Shown here piece by piece: positions 51,555 through 59,678 of a stretch of 64,000 bases of DNA. Every line of letters starts with the position of its first letter. Position 1 is the stretch's first letter. A program made the position numbers and the translations under genes. The notes beneath the pieces were generated by a model. It worked only from the letters and a program-made list of their open reading frames with translations. It had not been told where the DNA came from and ran no database searches. Origin of the DNA: Streptomyces sp. HUAS 15-9 (lineage in GTDB: Bacteria > Actinomycetota > Actinomycetes > Streptomycetales > Streptomycetaceae); the NCBI RefSeq assembly GCF_025642155.1, contig NZ_CP106798.1, positions 1,302,001 through 1,366,000 of the forward strand, given 5' to 3'.

Positions 51555-51821
51555 GGTGACGGGTACTGCGTACGGCTGCTGCGGAAAGTCGGCTGCCACC
51601 GGTGAAGGCGCGCCGCACGCGACACCGGCCCGGCGGCACGACCCGAGCACCGACGAGGCGTCCCCGTCGGCTCCAGGAGCGATGCGCCAGGCCCGACAGC
51701 TGCCGAGCGGCGTCGGCCCCGGTCCGCCCGTGGATGTCGCACCGACGGCTGGGAAACGCGCCGCGCCCCGGTGGGTTCCGGGGCGCGGTCGGTGCGTGTC
51801 GGGGCGGGAGGTGCCGCGGGG
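51555..51821. other. Intergenic region with terminator hairpin
   Basis: About 270 bp without a supportable gene lie between the convergent ROK and GntR genes. Besides the ROK tail repeat and the hairpin at 51761-51788, I see nothing. Confidence 0.5.
51761..51788. terminator. Terminator before the GntR gene end
   Basis: CCGCGCCCCGG (51761-51771) pairs with CCGGGGCGCGG (51778-51788) around TGGGTT. Outer ACCGA/TCGGT may lengthen it. It should act on the GntR gene and perhaps on ROK. Confidence 0.8.
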
Positions 51822-52583
51822 TTACGAGGCCTGCCGCTCGGGTCCGTGGTGGATCTCCACACCGCCGGAGTCGCCGAAGGTCAGCCGGCAGGTGTCCGCG
51901 CGGTAGGTGGCGACGGAGAGCGCCGCGGTGCGTCCCTCGGCGAAGAAGCGGGTGGTGACGACGAGGACGGGCGCGCCGGGGAGGCGGTCGAGTTCCTTGG
52001 CGTCGTCGGCGCGGGCCGAGCCGAGTTCCACGGAGCGGTCCTGGCCCTCCAGCTCCAAGCGCTGCAGCTCGCGCAGGACGGCACGCGCGCGTGCGGTGCC
52101 GTTCGGTGCGTCGATCGCCGACAGGTCGGGCACCGAGGAGGCCGGGATGTAGAGCAGTTCGGCGGCGACCGGCCGGCCGTGGGAGACGCGGGAGCGGCGC
52201 ACGGTGTGCACGGGCTCCTCGGGGTCGGTCCCCAGGGCGGCGGCGACGGTGGCGGGCGGCGCTGTCCGCGTGCTGTCGGCGGGCTGCCAGGCGTCACCGG
52301 CGGCGCCCGGCCAGACGTGCTGCTCGGCGCCGACGGACACGCCGACGCGCGGCGGTGCGACGGTCGTCCCCACGCCGCGGCGGCGCTGCAGCCGGCCTTC
52401 CAGCTCGAGCTGTTCGAGGGCCTGGCGGAGCGTGGCGCGGGCGACGCCGAAGCGGGCGGCGAGGTCGCGCTCGTTGGGCAGGATCTCGCCGACCGAGAAC
52501 TCGGAGTCGAGTGCCTCGCTGAGCACGGTCTTGAGGTGCCAGTACTTCGGTTCCGGTACCGATTCCAGCTGCGTGGTCCCCAC
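51822..52583 (-). CDS. GntR-family regulator with UTRA domain
   Basis: The 253-residue regulator has an N-terminal wHTH (LPNERDLAARFGVARATLRQ, then ALEQLELEGRLQRRRGVGT) and a C-terminal UTRA domain (ELLYIPASSVPDLSAID; LVVTTRFFAEGRTAALSVAT). DasR-like UTRA regulators bind sugar phosphates. The GTG at 52583 has GCGGAGG upstream and gives the normal N-terminus (VGTTQLESVPEPKYW). Its upstream region has an AT-rich stretch with TTTATTAAAGGTTGTTGCAC near 52633, which may be its operator. Confidence 0.9.
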   Translation of the reverse strand: MGTTQLESVPEPKYWHLKTVLSEALDSEFSVGEILPNERDLAARFGVARATLRQALEQLELEGRLQRRRGVGTTVAPPRVGVSVGAEQHVWPGAAGDAWQPADSTRTAPPATVAAALGTDPEEPVHTVRRSRVSHGRPVAAELLYIPASSVPDLSAIDAPNGTARARAVLRELQRLELEGQDRSVELGSARADDAKELDRLPGAPVLVVTTRFFAEGRTAALSVATYRADTCRLTFGDSGGVEIHHGPERQAS

Positions 52584-52821
52584 CCTGTCCTCCGCAATCG
52601 CCGTGGTCCGGCGGCGTTTTTGGCGCCCTTGTTTATTAAAGGTTGTTGCACTTATCTGCGACCATAGGGCGGCCCCCACCCTTGGTCAAGACCAATCCTC
52701 GATCCCTTACGCACCGCACAGGACCAGCGCCGCGGAGCGTTCATGAGGCGTTCTCACGAGGCCGTGTTCGTGACATCGCGGCAAAGCTCCCGTCGCACGA
52801 CGGGGCCTCGGGCGGTACGGG

Positions 52822-53706
52822 TCAGCGGGCGGGCAGGGACCGCAGCTTGTCGGGGTTGCGGATGATGTACACCGCGCGGACGACGCCGTCGGCGGCGTCG
52901 ATCTGCAGCACGCTGTCGGGCTTGTCCCCGGACACGGCCAGCGCCGCGACGCCGCCGTTGACCTCCAGGAGGCGGAAGGACAGCCCGGCTCCGTCCTTGC
53001 GCGCGGCGCCGATGACGAACCGGCCCACCTTGTCGGCGGTCTCCAGGATCCGCAGCGGTGCCCTCGCCTTGCCGCCGCTGTCGCCGACCAGGCGGACGTC
53101 GGGGGCCAGCAGTGACATCAGGCTCTCGAGGTCGCCCTCGGCAGCCGCGGCAAGGAACCGCTCCGTCAGGTCCCGGCGCTGGGCCGGGTCGACCTCGTAG
53201 CGCGGCCGCCGCTCGTCGACGTGCCGGCGGGCCCGCCCGGCGAGTTGACGCACCGCCGCCTCGCCGCGGTCGAGCATGGCCGCGATGTCGGCGTACGGAT
53301 AGGCGAACGCCTCGCGCAGGACGAACACGGCGCGCTCCAGCGGGGACAGCGACTCCAGCACGACGAGCACGGCGAGGGAGACGGAATCGGCCAGCACGGC
53401 GCGCTCCGCCGTGTCCGGGACGGTGTCGCCGAAGTCGGTGACGTACGGCTCGGGGAGCCACGGGCCGACGTACGCCTCGCTACGGGCCCGGATCTGGCGG
53501 AGCCGGTCGATGGCCAGCCGGGTGGTGACGCGCACCAGATAGCCGCGCGGTTCGCGCACGTCGCCGCGGTCCGCGCCGGACCAGCGCAGCCAGGCGTCCT
53601 GGACGACGTCCTCAGCGTCGGCCACCCGGCCTAGCATGCGGTAGGCGACGCCCATGAGAACGGGACGGTGCTCCTCGAAGACGTCGGTCACGGTGTCGGC
53701 GCTCAC
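52822..53706 (-). CDS. ECF41-type RNA polymerase sigma factor with SnoaL-like C-terminal domain
   Basis: The 294-residue sigma factor has sigma2 (FEEHRPVLMGVAYRMLGRVA, DAEDVVQDAWLRW), the ECF41 linker motif WLPEP, sigma4 (LESLSPLERAVFVLREAFAY) and a SnoaL-like C-terminal extension. In the latter, DSGGK replaces the usual DGGGK and NPDKL is kept. The extension acts in place of an anti-sigma factor. The start at 53706 is GTG. A divergent NADP-binding gene lies 122 bp away; ECF41 factors usually control a neighbouring oxidoreductase or similar COE gene. Confidence 0.94.
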   Translation of the reverse strand: MSADTVTDVFEEHRPVLMGVAYRMLGRVADAEDVVQDAWLRWSGADRGDVREPRGYLVRVTTRLAIDRLRQIRARSEAYVGPWLPEPYVTDFGDTVPDTAERAVLADSVSLAVLVVLESLSPLERAVFVLREAFAYPYADIAAMLDRGEAAVRQLAGRARRHVDERRPRYEVDPAQRRDLTERFLAAAAEGDLESLMSLLAPDVRLVGDSGGKARAPLRILETADKVGRFVIGAARKDGAGLSFRLLEVNGGVAALAVSGDKPDSVLQIDAADGVVRAVYIIRNPDKLRSLPAR

Positions 53707-53828
53707 GCCTCCATCCCATCCGACACAAGGCGTGCTGTCCAGGCGGAATCGACCCGTCCAGGGCGCGTCGGCACCACAATGATCGGCGGACCGTCGGCGG
53801 TCGGCGGACCGGGCACGGGAGGTGGCCG

Positions 53829-54482
53829 ATGAGGTACGCGGTGCTGGGCACGGGTGAGGTGGGCCGCACGCTGGGTGGCAAGCTGGTGCGGTTGGGGCAC
53901 GAGGTGACCCTGGGTTCGCGTACGAAGGACAATCCGGCCGCTCTGGAGTGGGCGCGGGAGGCGGGTGCCGGGGCGAGTGCCGGGACGTTCGCGCAGGCGG
54001 CCGCGGCCGCCGAGGTGATCGTGAACGCCGTGGGCGGCCGGGTGGCGCAGGCGGCTCTGGAGGCGGCGGGCGCGGCGCATCTCGACGGCAAGGTGGTCGT
54101 CGACGTGTCCAACCCGCTGGCGTTCGAGGAGGGTCAGTTGCGGCTGGACCCGGTCGAGTCGGACAGCGTGGGCGAGCGGCTCCAGCGGGCCTTCCCGCAC
54201 GCGCGCGTGGTGAAGACGCTGAACACCGTCAACTGCCAGGTGATGGTGGATCCGGCGCGGGTGCCGGGCGAGCACCAGATGTTCCTGTGCGGCGAGGACG
54301 CCGACGCCAAGGAGCAGGTGACGGCCCTGCTCGGCGAGTTCGGCTGGCCGGCCGAGAGAGTGCTGGACCTGGGCGGTATCCGGGCGGCGCGTTCCCTGGA
54401 GATGTATCTGCCGCTGTGGATGAATCTGATGCAGAGCCTCGGCCACGCCGACTTCAACGTGCAGGTCCGCACGGCGCGTTGA
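53829..54482 (+). CDS. NADPH-dependent F420-reductase-like oxidoreductase
   Basis: The 217-residue Rossmann protein has the dinucleotide motif YAVLGTGEVGRTLGGKLVRL and VTLGSRTKDNPAA. It belongs to the F420:NADP oxidoreductase/NAD-binding family; lack of clear F420 motifs leaves the cofactor partner uncertain. The ATG at 53829 follows GGGAGG. It is divergent from the ECF41 sigma gene and is its best candidate target. The hydrolase gene follows about 108 bp later. Confidence 0.85.
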   Translation: MRYAVLGTGEVGRTLGGKLVRLGHEVTLGSRTKDNPAALEWAREAGAGASAGTFAQAAAAAEVIVNAVGGRVAQAALEAAGAAHLDGKVVVDVSNPLAFEEGQLRLDPVESDSVGERLQRAFPHARVVKTLNTVNCQVMVDPARVPGEHQMFLCGEDADAKEQVTALLGEFGWPAERVLDLGGIRAARSLEMYLPLWMNLMQSLGHADFNVQVRTAR

Positions 54483-54514
54483 GACCCCTGCCGCGGCGCG
54501 ACACGCCGCAACTG

Positions 54515-54565
54515 GGGGCTACCCGCCGGTAGCAATTGCTGACAAGCTGTCTACGGCGTCCATCG
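54515..54565 (+). promoter_or_regulatory. Overlapping palindromes before the alpha/beta hydrolase gene
   Basis: GCTACC-CGCC-GGTAGC (54518-54533) runs into AGCAATTGCT (54531-54540), a perfect palindrome, followed by TTGCTGACAAGCTGTCTACGG. This may be the promoter and operator of a small regulator of the hydrolase gene. Confidence 0.5.
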
Positions 54566-54590
54566 GCCAGTCCAGACGAGGAGCAACCCC

Positions 54591-55421
54591 ATGTCCGCCA
54601 CCGTCTCCTTCACGGTCCCCTCCGCGCACGGCCAGCGGCCGGTGACCGTCTCCTACGCGCGCGTGGGGGACGGCGACCCGCTGGTCCTGCTGCACGGCAT
54701 CGGCCACCACCGCCAGGCCTGGGACCCCGTGGTGGACATCCTCGCGACCGAGCGCGATGTGATCGCCGTGGACCTGCCCGGCTTCGGCGCGTCCCCGGCC
54801 CTGCCGGACGGCCTCGCCTACGACCTGCCCACCACCAACTCCGTGCTCGCCGCCCTGTTCGAGGCACTGGATCTGGACCGCCCGCACGTGGCGGGCAACT
54901 CCCTGGGCGGCCTGCTGGCCCTGGAGCTGGGCCGCGAGAAGCTCGTACGGTCCGTCACCGCCCTGTCCCCCGCCGGGTTCTGGTCGGAGGCCGAGCGGCT
55001 GTACGCGTTCGGCGTCCTCATCGCGATGCGGCGGATCTCCCAGCAGCTCCCGGTGCCGCTGGTCGAGCGACTGGCCCGCACGGCGGCCGGCCGGACGGCC
55101 CTGACGAGCACCATCTACGCCCGTCCGGCCCGCCGTTCACCCGAGGCCGTGGTCGCCGAGACGCTCGCGCTGGCCCAGGCCACCGGGTTCGACGCGACGC
55201 TGCGGGCCGGTGCCTCCGTCCAGTTCACCGACGACCTCCCGGGGATCCCGGTCACCGTGGGCTGGGGCACCAAGGACTGGCTGCTGGTGCGCCGCCAGGG
55301 CGTCCGCGCCAAGCAGGTCATCCCCCAGGCCCGGCTGGTGCGGCTGCCGGGCTGCGGGCACTGCCCGATGAACGACGACCCGGCGCTCGTCGCCCGTGTG
55401 ATCCTCGACGGCAGCCACTGA
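54591..55421 (+). CDS. Alpha/beta-fold hydrolase
   Basis: The 276-residue hydrolase has the oxyanion HG (LVLLHGIGHH), nucleophile GNSLGG (Ser104), a candidate acid (GTKDWLL) and the His in GCGHCPM. No signal peptide is present. It resembles general carboxylesterases or haloalkane-dehalogenase-like proteins; substrate unknown. The ATG at 54591 is the first of the fold. Its last 285 bp overlap the transporter frame on the other strand. Confidence 0.88.
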   Translation: MSATVSFTVPSAHGQRPVTVSYARVGDGDPLVLLHGIGHHRQAWDPVVDILATERDVIAVDLPGFGASPALPDGLAYDLPTTNSVLAALFEALDLDRPHVAGNSLGGLLALELGREKLVRSVTALSPAGFWSEAERLYAFGVLIAMRRISQQLPVPLVERLARTAAGRTALTSTIYARPARRSPEAVVAETLALAQATGFDATLRAGASVQFTDDLPGIPVTVGWGTKDWLLVRRQGVRAKQVIPQARLVRLPGCGHCPMNDDPALVARVILDGSH

Positions 55422-56300
55422 CCGGCGCCGGATCCCCGTCGACGCCCCCGAGCCCAGGGCGACTCCGGCGCCCACCAGGGCGCTGCCCACGGCCTGGGCG
55501 AGACCGTAGGAGCCGGTTCCGGCGAACGGGGCGGTGCAGGCGGCCGCCACCGGGATGAGCCCGGAGAAGAGCGTGGCGCGCTCCGCGCCGATCCGCTGCA
55601 TGCCCATGTACCAGCACACGAAGCCGACGACCGTGACGACCGCCGCCTGCCAGAGCAGCGCGGCGGCCTCGGTGGCGTCGGGGCGCCGCAGCCACCCGTC
55701 CCCGTCGAGGACGACGCCGGCGAGGGCCGACTCGGCGGCGGCGACGGCGCTCACCGTGGCGGACAGCAGCCGAGGTCCCAGCCGCCGCAGCACGGGGACC
55801 GCGAGGACCGCGAACCCGACCTCACCGGCCAGGGCACAGGCGGAGAAGGCGATCCCGGCCGCGTCGGTACGGCCCCACCCCTGCACGGTGAACGCGCCGA
55901 CGGCGACCAGCAGCGCGCCGTACAGCACGACGCGCTGTGGACGGCGGCCGTCGAGGAGCGGGACGACGACCGCGACCACCACGGGAGCGCAGCCCACGAA
56001 GACACCCGGTACGGCAGGCTCGGCGGTGCGCTCGGCGGCGATGACGGCCAGGTTGAAGCCGACCATGCCGACGGCCGCGAGCAGGGCCAGGCGGGCCCAC
56101 TGGCGGGGTGCGAGCACGCGCAGGCGCTGCGTCGACCCCCGCCCGGCGAGCGGCAGGAGCAGCAGAGCGGCCAGTCCGTAGCGCAGGCACTGGCCGCCCG
56201 CGTACGGGTAGTCGCCGAGCAGGCTGTTGGCGGTGAAGGAGCCTCCGACGAGCACGCAGGCGAATGCGGCGAGCAGGGCACCGCGACGGGTGGCGTTCAT
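55137..56300 (-). CDS. EamA/DMT-family transporter with an antisense-overlapping tail
   Basis: Residues 1 to about 293 are a ten-segment drug/metabolite transporter (LLAAFACVLVGGSFTANSLL; GLAALLLLPLAGRG; FVCWYMGMQRIGAERATLFS). The frame has no stop at the normal end, and continues for about 94 residues through sequence opposite the hydrolase gene (DERRVVVHRAVPAARQ and so on), which is not transporter-like. Either a stop was lost or the tail is tolerated. The ATG at 56300 is divergent from the MocR gene, its likely regulator. Confidence 0.85.
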   Translation of the reverse strand: MNATRRGALLAAFACVLVGGSFTANSLLGDYPYAGGQCLRYGLAALLLLPLAGRGSTQRLRVLAPRQWARLALLAAVGMVGFNLAVIAAERTAEPAVPGVFVGCAPVVVAVVVPLLDGRRPQRVVLYGALLVAVGAFTVQGWGRTDAAGIAFSACALAGEVGFAVLAVPVLRRLGPRLLSATVSAVAAAESALAGVVLDGDGWLRRPDATEAAALLWQAAVVTVVGFVCWYMGMQRIGAERATLFSGLIPVAAACTAPFAGTGSYGLAQAVGSALVGAGVALGSGASTGIRRRSVAAVEDHTGDERRVVVHRAVPAARQPHQPGLGDDLLGADALAAHQQPVLGAPAHGDRDPREVVGELDGGTGPQRRVEPGGLGQRERLGDHGLG

Positions 56301-56357
56301 GACGTCGACGCTAGGGAGGGCGGCGGCCCGGTTTAAGGTCCATTTCCATGACGTCAT
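56298..56357. promoter_or_regulatory. CATGACGTC direct repeats at both start codons (EamA/MocR)
   Basis: CATGACGTC occurs at 56298-56306 (over the EamA start codon) and at 56347-56355 (over the MocR start codon, where it extends to the palindrome ATGACGTCAT). The two are 49 bp apart. They may be MocR-type operators or coincidence. Confidence 0.5.
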
Positions 56358-57778
56358 CGGGGACCAATCCGGGCGGGCTGACGGGCACCGCCGCATGGGA
56401 ACTGCTGCTCCCGGCCGCATCGGCGCCGCCACGCGCGCGTGGCCGCGCCCTCCAGGCGGCACTGCGCGAGGCGATCCGCTCGGGGCGGCTCGCGCCGGGC
56501 ACCCGGCTGCCGTCGAGCCGGGACCTCGCGGCCGATCTCGGGGTGTCGCGCGGGCTGGTCACCGAGGCGTACGAGCAGCTGACGGCCGAGGGCTATCTGC
56601 GCAGCGACCGGGGAGCGGGCACGTGGGTGGGCGGCGGTGTCCGTGCGGCCTCGCCCCGCGCGCGTGACCTGGCGCCGCGGTCCCCCGGCGCGCGCGCCGA
56701 CTTCGTGCCCGGGACACCGGACCTGTCGCTGTTCCCGCGCGCCGCGTGGGCCGCGGCGCAGCGGGCGGTGCTGGCGGACCTGCCGCACCACGACCTCGGC
56801 TACCCCGACCCACGCGGACTGCCCCGGCTGCGCTCCGCCCTCGCCGAACTGCTGGGCCGACGCCGGGGCGTGGCCGCCGACCCGGAGCGGATCGTGGTCG
56901 TCTCGGGCGTCGCGCAGGCCACGACCCTGCTCGGATTCGTGCTCCACGCGCGCGGGATGCGCACGGTCGGCGTCGAGGACCCGGGCAGCCCACAGCACGA
57001 GGCCCTGTACACCGCGGCCGGCATGGGCACCGTACCGCTGCCCCTGGACGACGAGGGCCTGGCCCCGGACCCCCTGCGTGCCTCGGGCGTCCGGGCCGTG
57101 GTGACGACGCCGGCCCACCAGTTCCCCACCGGTATCGCGTACTCGGCGCGGCGGCGCACCGAGTTGCTCGACTGGGCTCGGTCGGTGGACGGGCTCATCC
57201 TGGAGGACGACTACGACGGCGACTTCCGGTACGACCGCGCCCCCGTGGGCGCGCTCCAGGGACTGGACCCGGAGCGGGTCGCCTACACGGGGTCGGTCAG
57301 CAAGTCCCTCGCCCCGGGCCTGAGGCTGGGCTGGCTGCTCGTGCCCGAGTGGCTGGCCGACGAGGTGGTCGAGCGCAAGCGGACCATGGATCTTGGGCAT
57401 CCCTCACTGGACCAGGCGCTGTTCGCGCGGTTCCTGGAGCACGGCGACTACGACCGGCAGCTGCGCCGCTGTCAGCGCGCGTACCGGGAGCGGCGCGACG
57501 TCCTGGTCGCGGCGCTGGAGGAGCACTTCCCGCGGGCCAGGGTCTCGGGGATCGCCGCGGGCCTGCACGCCATCGCCGAACTGCCGCGGCGGTACGGGCC
57601 CGAGGAGCGCTTCCTGGAGCGGATGGCCGCAGCCGGTGTCGCGGTGCGTCCGCTCAGCGCCTGCGCACACGCGCGTGCCGACGCGTCCGGCGTGCGGCTG
57701 GTCCTGGGGTACGCGCATCTGTCGCCGGCGCAGATCAGGGCGGGCGTGCGGCTGATGGCCGAGGCGCTCGCCCGGTGA
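56348..57778 (+). CDS. MocR/PdxR-family regulator (GntR wHTH fused to aminotransferase)
   Basis: The 476-residue fusion has a GntR-type wHTH (residues about 30-95: LAPGTRLPSSRDLAADLGVS, RGLVTEAYEQLTAEGYL) followed by a class I aminotransferase-like domain with the PLP-binding Lys in SVSKSLAPGLRLG. It probably binds PLP and an amino acid rather than catalysing transamination. It is divergent from the EamA transporter, a typical MocR target. The ATG at 56348 lies in a palindrome. Confidence 0.94.
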   Translation: MTSSGTNPGGLTGTAAWELLLPAASAPPRARGRALQAALREAIRSGRLAPGTRLPSSRDLAADLGVSRGLVTEAYEQLTAEGYLRSDRGAGTWVGGGVRAASPRARDLAPRSPGARADFVPGTPDLSLFPRAAWAAAQRAVLADLPHHDLGYPDPRGLPRLRSALAELLGRRRGVAADPERIVVVSGVAQATTLLGFVLHARGMRTVGVEDPGSPQHEALYTAAGMGTVPLPLDDEGLAPDPLRASGVRAVVTTPAHQFPTGIAYSARRRTELLDWARSVDGLILEDDYDGDFRYDRAPVGALQGLDPERVAYTGSVSKSLAPGLRLGWLLVPEWLADEVVERKRTMDLGHPSLDQALFARFLEHGDYDRQLRRCQRAYRERRDVLVAALEEHFPRARVSGIAAGLHAIAELPRRYGPEERFLERMAAAGVAVRPLSACAHARADASGVRLVLGYAHLSPAQIRAGVRLMAEALAR

Positions 57779-57925
57779 GGGCCGGGGCTACCGGCAGCCT
57801 CCGAATCGCACACCGGTTCCCTTGCCGATGGGGCCAGTTGTTCACTTGTGGTTTCCGTGTGCGCTGCGGCGCACCAGTAGTTGTGACAGTGCACATTGGC
57901 CGGATCCCGTTCAGGAGGCCCTTCC

Positions 57926-59512
57926 ATGGCACATCGTCCGTTCCCCGGCCGCCGCAGCGTCCTGCGCGGCTCCCTGGCCGCGTCGGCGGCCCTGACCCTG
58001 CCCACGGCCCCGGGCGCGGCCCCGGCATCCGCCCTGTCCGGGCGCCCCAAGGCGGGCTGGGGCGTGCAGACGGGCGACGTGACCTCCGACTCCGGTCTGG
58101 TGTGGGTGCGTTCGGACCGGGCGGCCCGGATGATCGTGGAGACGTCGGCCACCGAGTCGTTCCGCATCGCGCACAGATGGCACGGCCCGCTCCTGGGCCC
58201 GGACACCGACTTCACCGGCACCACACGGCTGCGCGGCCTCCCGCCCGGCGAGCAGATCCACTACCGCGTGCTGCTCGCCGACCCGGACGACCCGCGGCGC
58301 ACCGGCGAGCCGGTCACGGGCACCTTCCGCACCGTGTCCACGCACCGGCGCGACGGCGTGCGGTTCCTGTGGTCCGGCGACCTGGCAGGCCAGGGCTGGG
58401 GCATCAACCCCGACCTCGGCGGCTACCGGATCTACGACGCGATGGCGAAGCTCGACCCCGACTTCTTCATCTGCAGCGGCGACAACGTCTACGCCGACGG
58501 GCCGATCTCGGCCACCCAGGCCCTGCCCGACGGCAGCGCCTGGCGGAACATCACCACCGAGGAGAAGTCCAAGGTCGCCGAGACCCTCGCCGAGTACCGC
58601 GGCAACTTCCGCTACAACCTGCTCGACGACAACCTCAAGCGCTTCAACGCACAGGTCCCCTCGATCGTCCAGTGGGACGACCACGAGGTGCGCAACAACT
58701 GGTACCCGGGCGAGGTGATCGCCTCCACGGACACCCGCTACACCGAGAAGAGCATCGACGTCCTGGCCGCGCGCGCCCGGCGGGCGTTCAGCGAGTATTT
58801 CCCCGTCTCGACGCTGCGGCCGGGCGCGAAGGACGGCCGGGTGTACCGCGTCCTGCGGCAGGGCCCGCTGCTCGACGTGTTCGTCCTCGACATGCGGACG
58901 TACCGCAACGCCAACTCCTCCGACAACCAGAGCGTGGACCCGCAGGGCATCCTCGGCCACGAGCAGCTGGAGTGGCTCGAGCGGGAGCTGTCCCGGTCGC
59001 GGGCGGTGTGGAAGGTGATCGCGGCCGACATGCCGCTCGGGCTGGTCGTGCCCGACCCGATGGAGGGCCTGCCGAACATCGAGGCGGTGGCCCAGGGCGA
59101 CCCCGGCGCTCCGCTGGGCCGTGAGCTGCAGATCGCCGAACTCCTGCGGTTCATCAAGCACCGGCGGATCACGGGCACGCTGTGGCTGACGGCGGACGTG
59201 CACTACACCTCGGCCCAGCACTACCAGCCATCACGGGCCGCCTTCACCGACTTCGAGCCGTTCTGGGAGTTCGTCTCGGGTCCGCTGAACGCAGGCGCCT
59301 TCCCGGCCAACGCCCTGGACAACACCTTCGGTCCGGAGCGGGTGTTCGTGAAGGCGCCGACCGCCTCGAACGTCTCGCCCGCCGGTGGCTACCAGTTCTT
59401 CGGCGAGGTCGACATCGACGGCCACAGCGGGGAGCTGACGGTGCGGCTGCGCGGGCAGGACGGCACCGTGCTGTTCACCCAGACGCTCCAGCCGGGCCTG
59501 GTCGGCCAGTAA
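57926..59512 (+). CDS. phoD: Secreted alkaline phosphatase D (PhoD-like), Tat exported
   Basis: The 528-residue phosphodiesterase/phosphatase has a Tat signal peptide (PGRRSVLRGSLAASAAL) and metal-binding motifs ICSGDNVYADG, QWDDHEVRNNW and WLTADVHYTSAQHY. It hydrolyses phosphate esters or teichoic-acid-like polymers under phosphate limitation. The ATG at 57926 has CAGGAGG upstream. The region before it lacks an obvious PHO box (two GTTCACC-type repeats). The 3' end is duplicated. Confidence 0.93.
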   Translation: MAHRPFPGRRSVLRGSLAASAALTLPTAPGAAPASALSGRPKAGWGVQTGDVTSDSGLVWVRSDRAARMIVETSATESFRIAHRWHGPLLGPDTDFTGTTRLRGLPPGEQIHYRVLLADPDDPRRTGEPVTGTFRTVSTHRRDGVRFLWSGDLAGQGWGINPDLGGYRIYDAMAKLDPDFFICSGDNVYADGPISATQALPDGSAWRNITTEEKSKVAETLAEYRGNFRYNLLDDNLKRFNAQVPSIVQWDDHEVRNNWYPGEVIASTDTRYTEKSIDVLAARARRAFSEYFPVSTLRPGAKDGRVYRVLRQGPLLDVFVLDMRTYRNANSSDNQSVDPQGILGHEQLEWLERELSRSRAVWKVIAADMPLGLVVPDPMEGLPNIEAVAQGDPGAPLGRELQIAELLRFIKHRRITGTLWLTADVHYTSAQHYQPSRAAFTDFEPFWEFVSGPLNAGAFPANALDNTFGPERVFVKAPTASNVSPAGGYQFFGEVDIDGHSGELTVRLRGQDGTVLFTQTLQPGLVGQ

Positions 59513-59534
59513 CCACCGGGCCTGGTGGGCCAGT
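59492..59534 (+). repeat. Duplication across the PhoD stop
   Basis: CCGGGCCTGGTCGGCCAGT (59492-59510) is followed by CCGGGCCTGGTGGGCCAGT (59516-59534), one mismatch, period 24 bp. The stop TAA (59510-59512) starts on the last base of the first copy. Confidence 0.8.
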
Positions 59535-59678
59535 GGCTCCCGTGCCCTTTCGCTGTGCCGCGCACCGGCGTCATCCCCCCGGCGCGCGGCATCGCACCGT
59601 CCCTCCCAACTCACCGCCGGGAGAGGCGTTTTCGCAGGTCAGGACCGATTGTCAGTGGTCGTCTCTACGGTTTTTCCC

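Noticed and set aside
52584..52821. Small gene between GntR and sigma factor
   Set aside because: No frame with a ribosome site or motif; it is the GntR promoter region.
57779..57925. PHO box upstream of phoD
   Set aside because: No paired GTTCACC-type repeats found; phosphate control remains only a family-based expectation.
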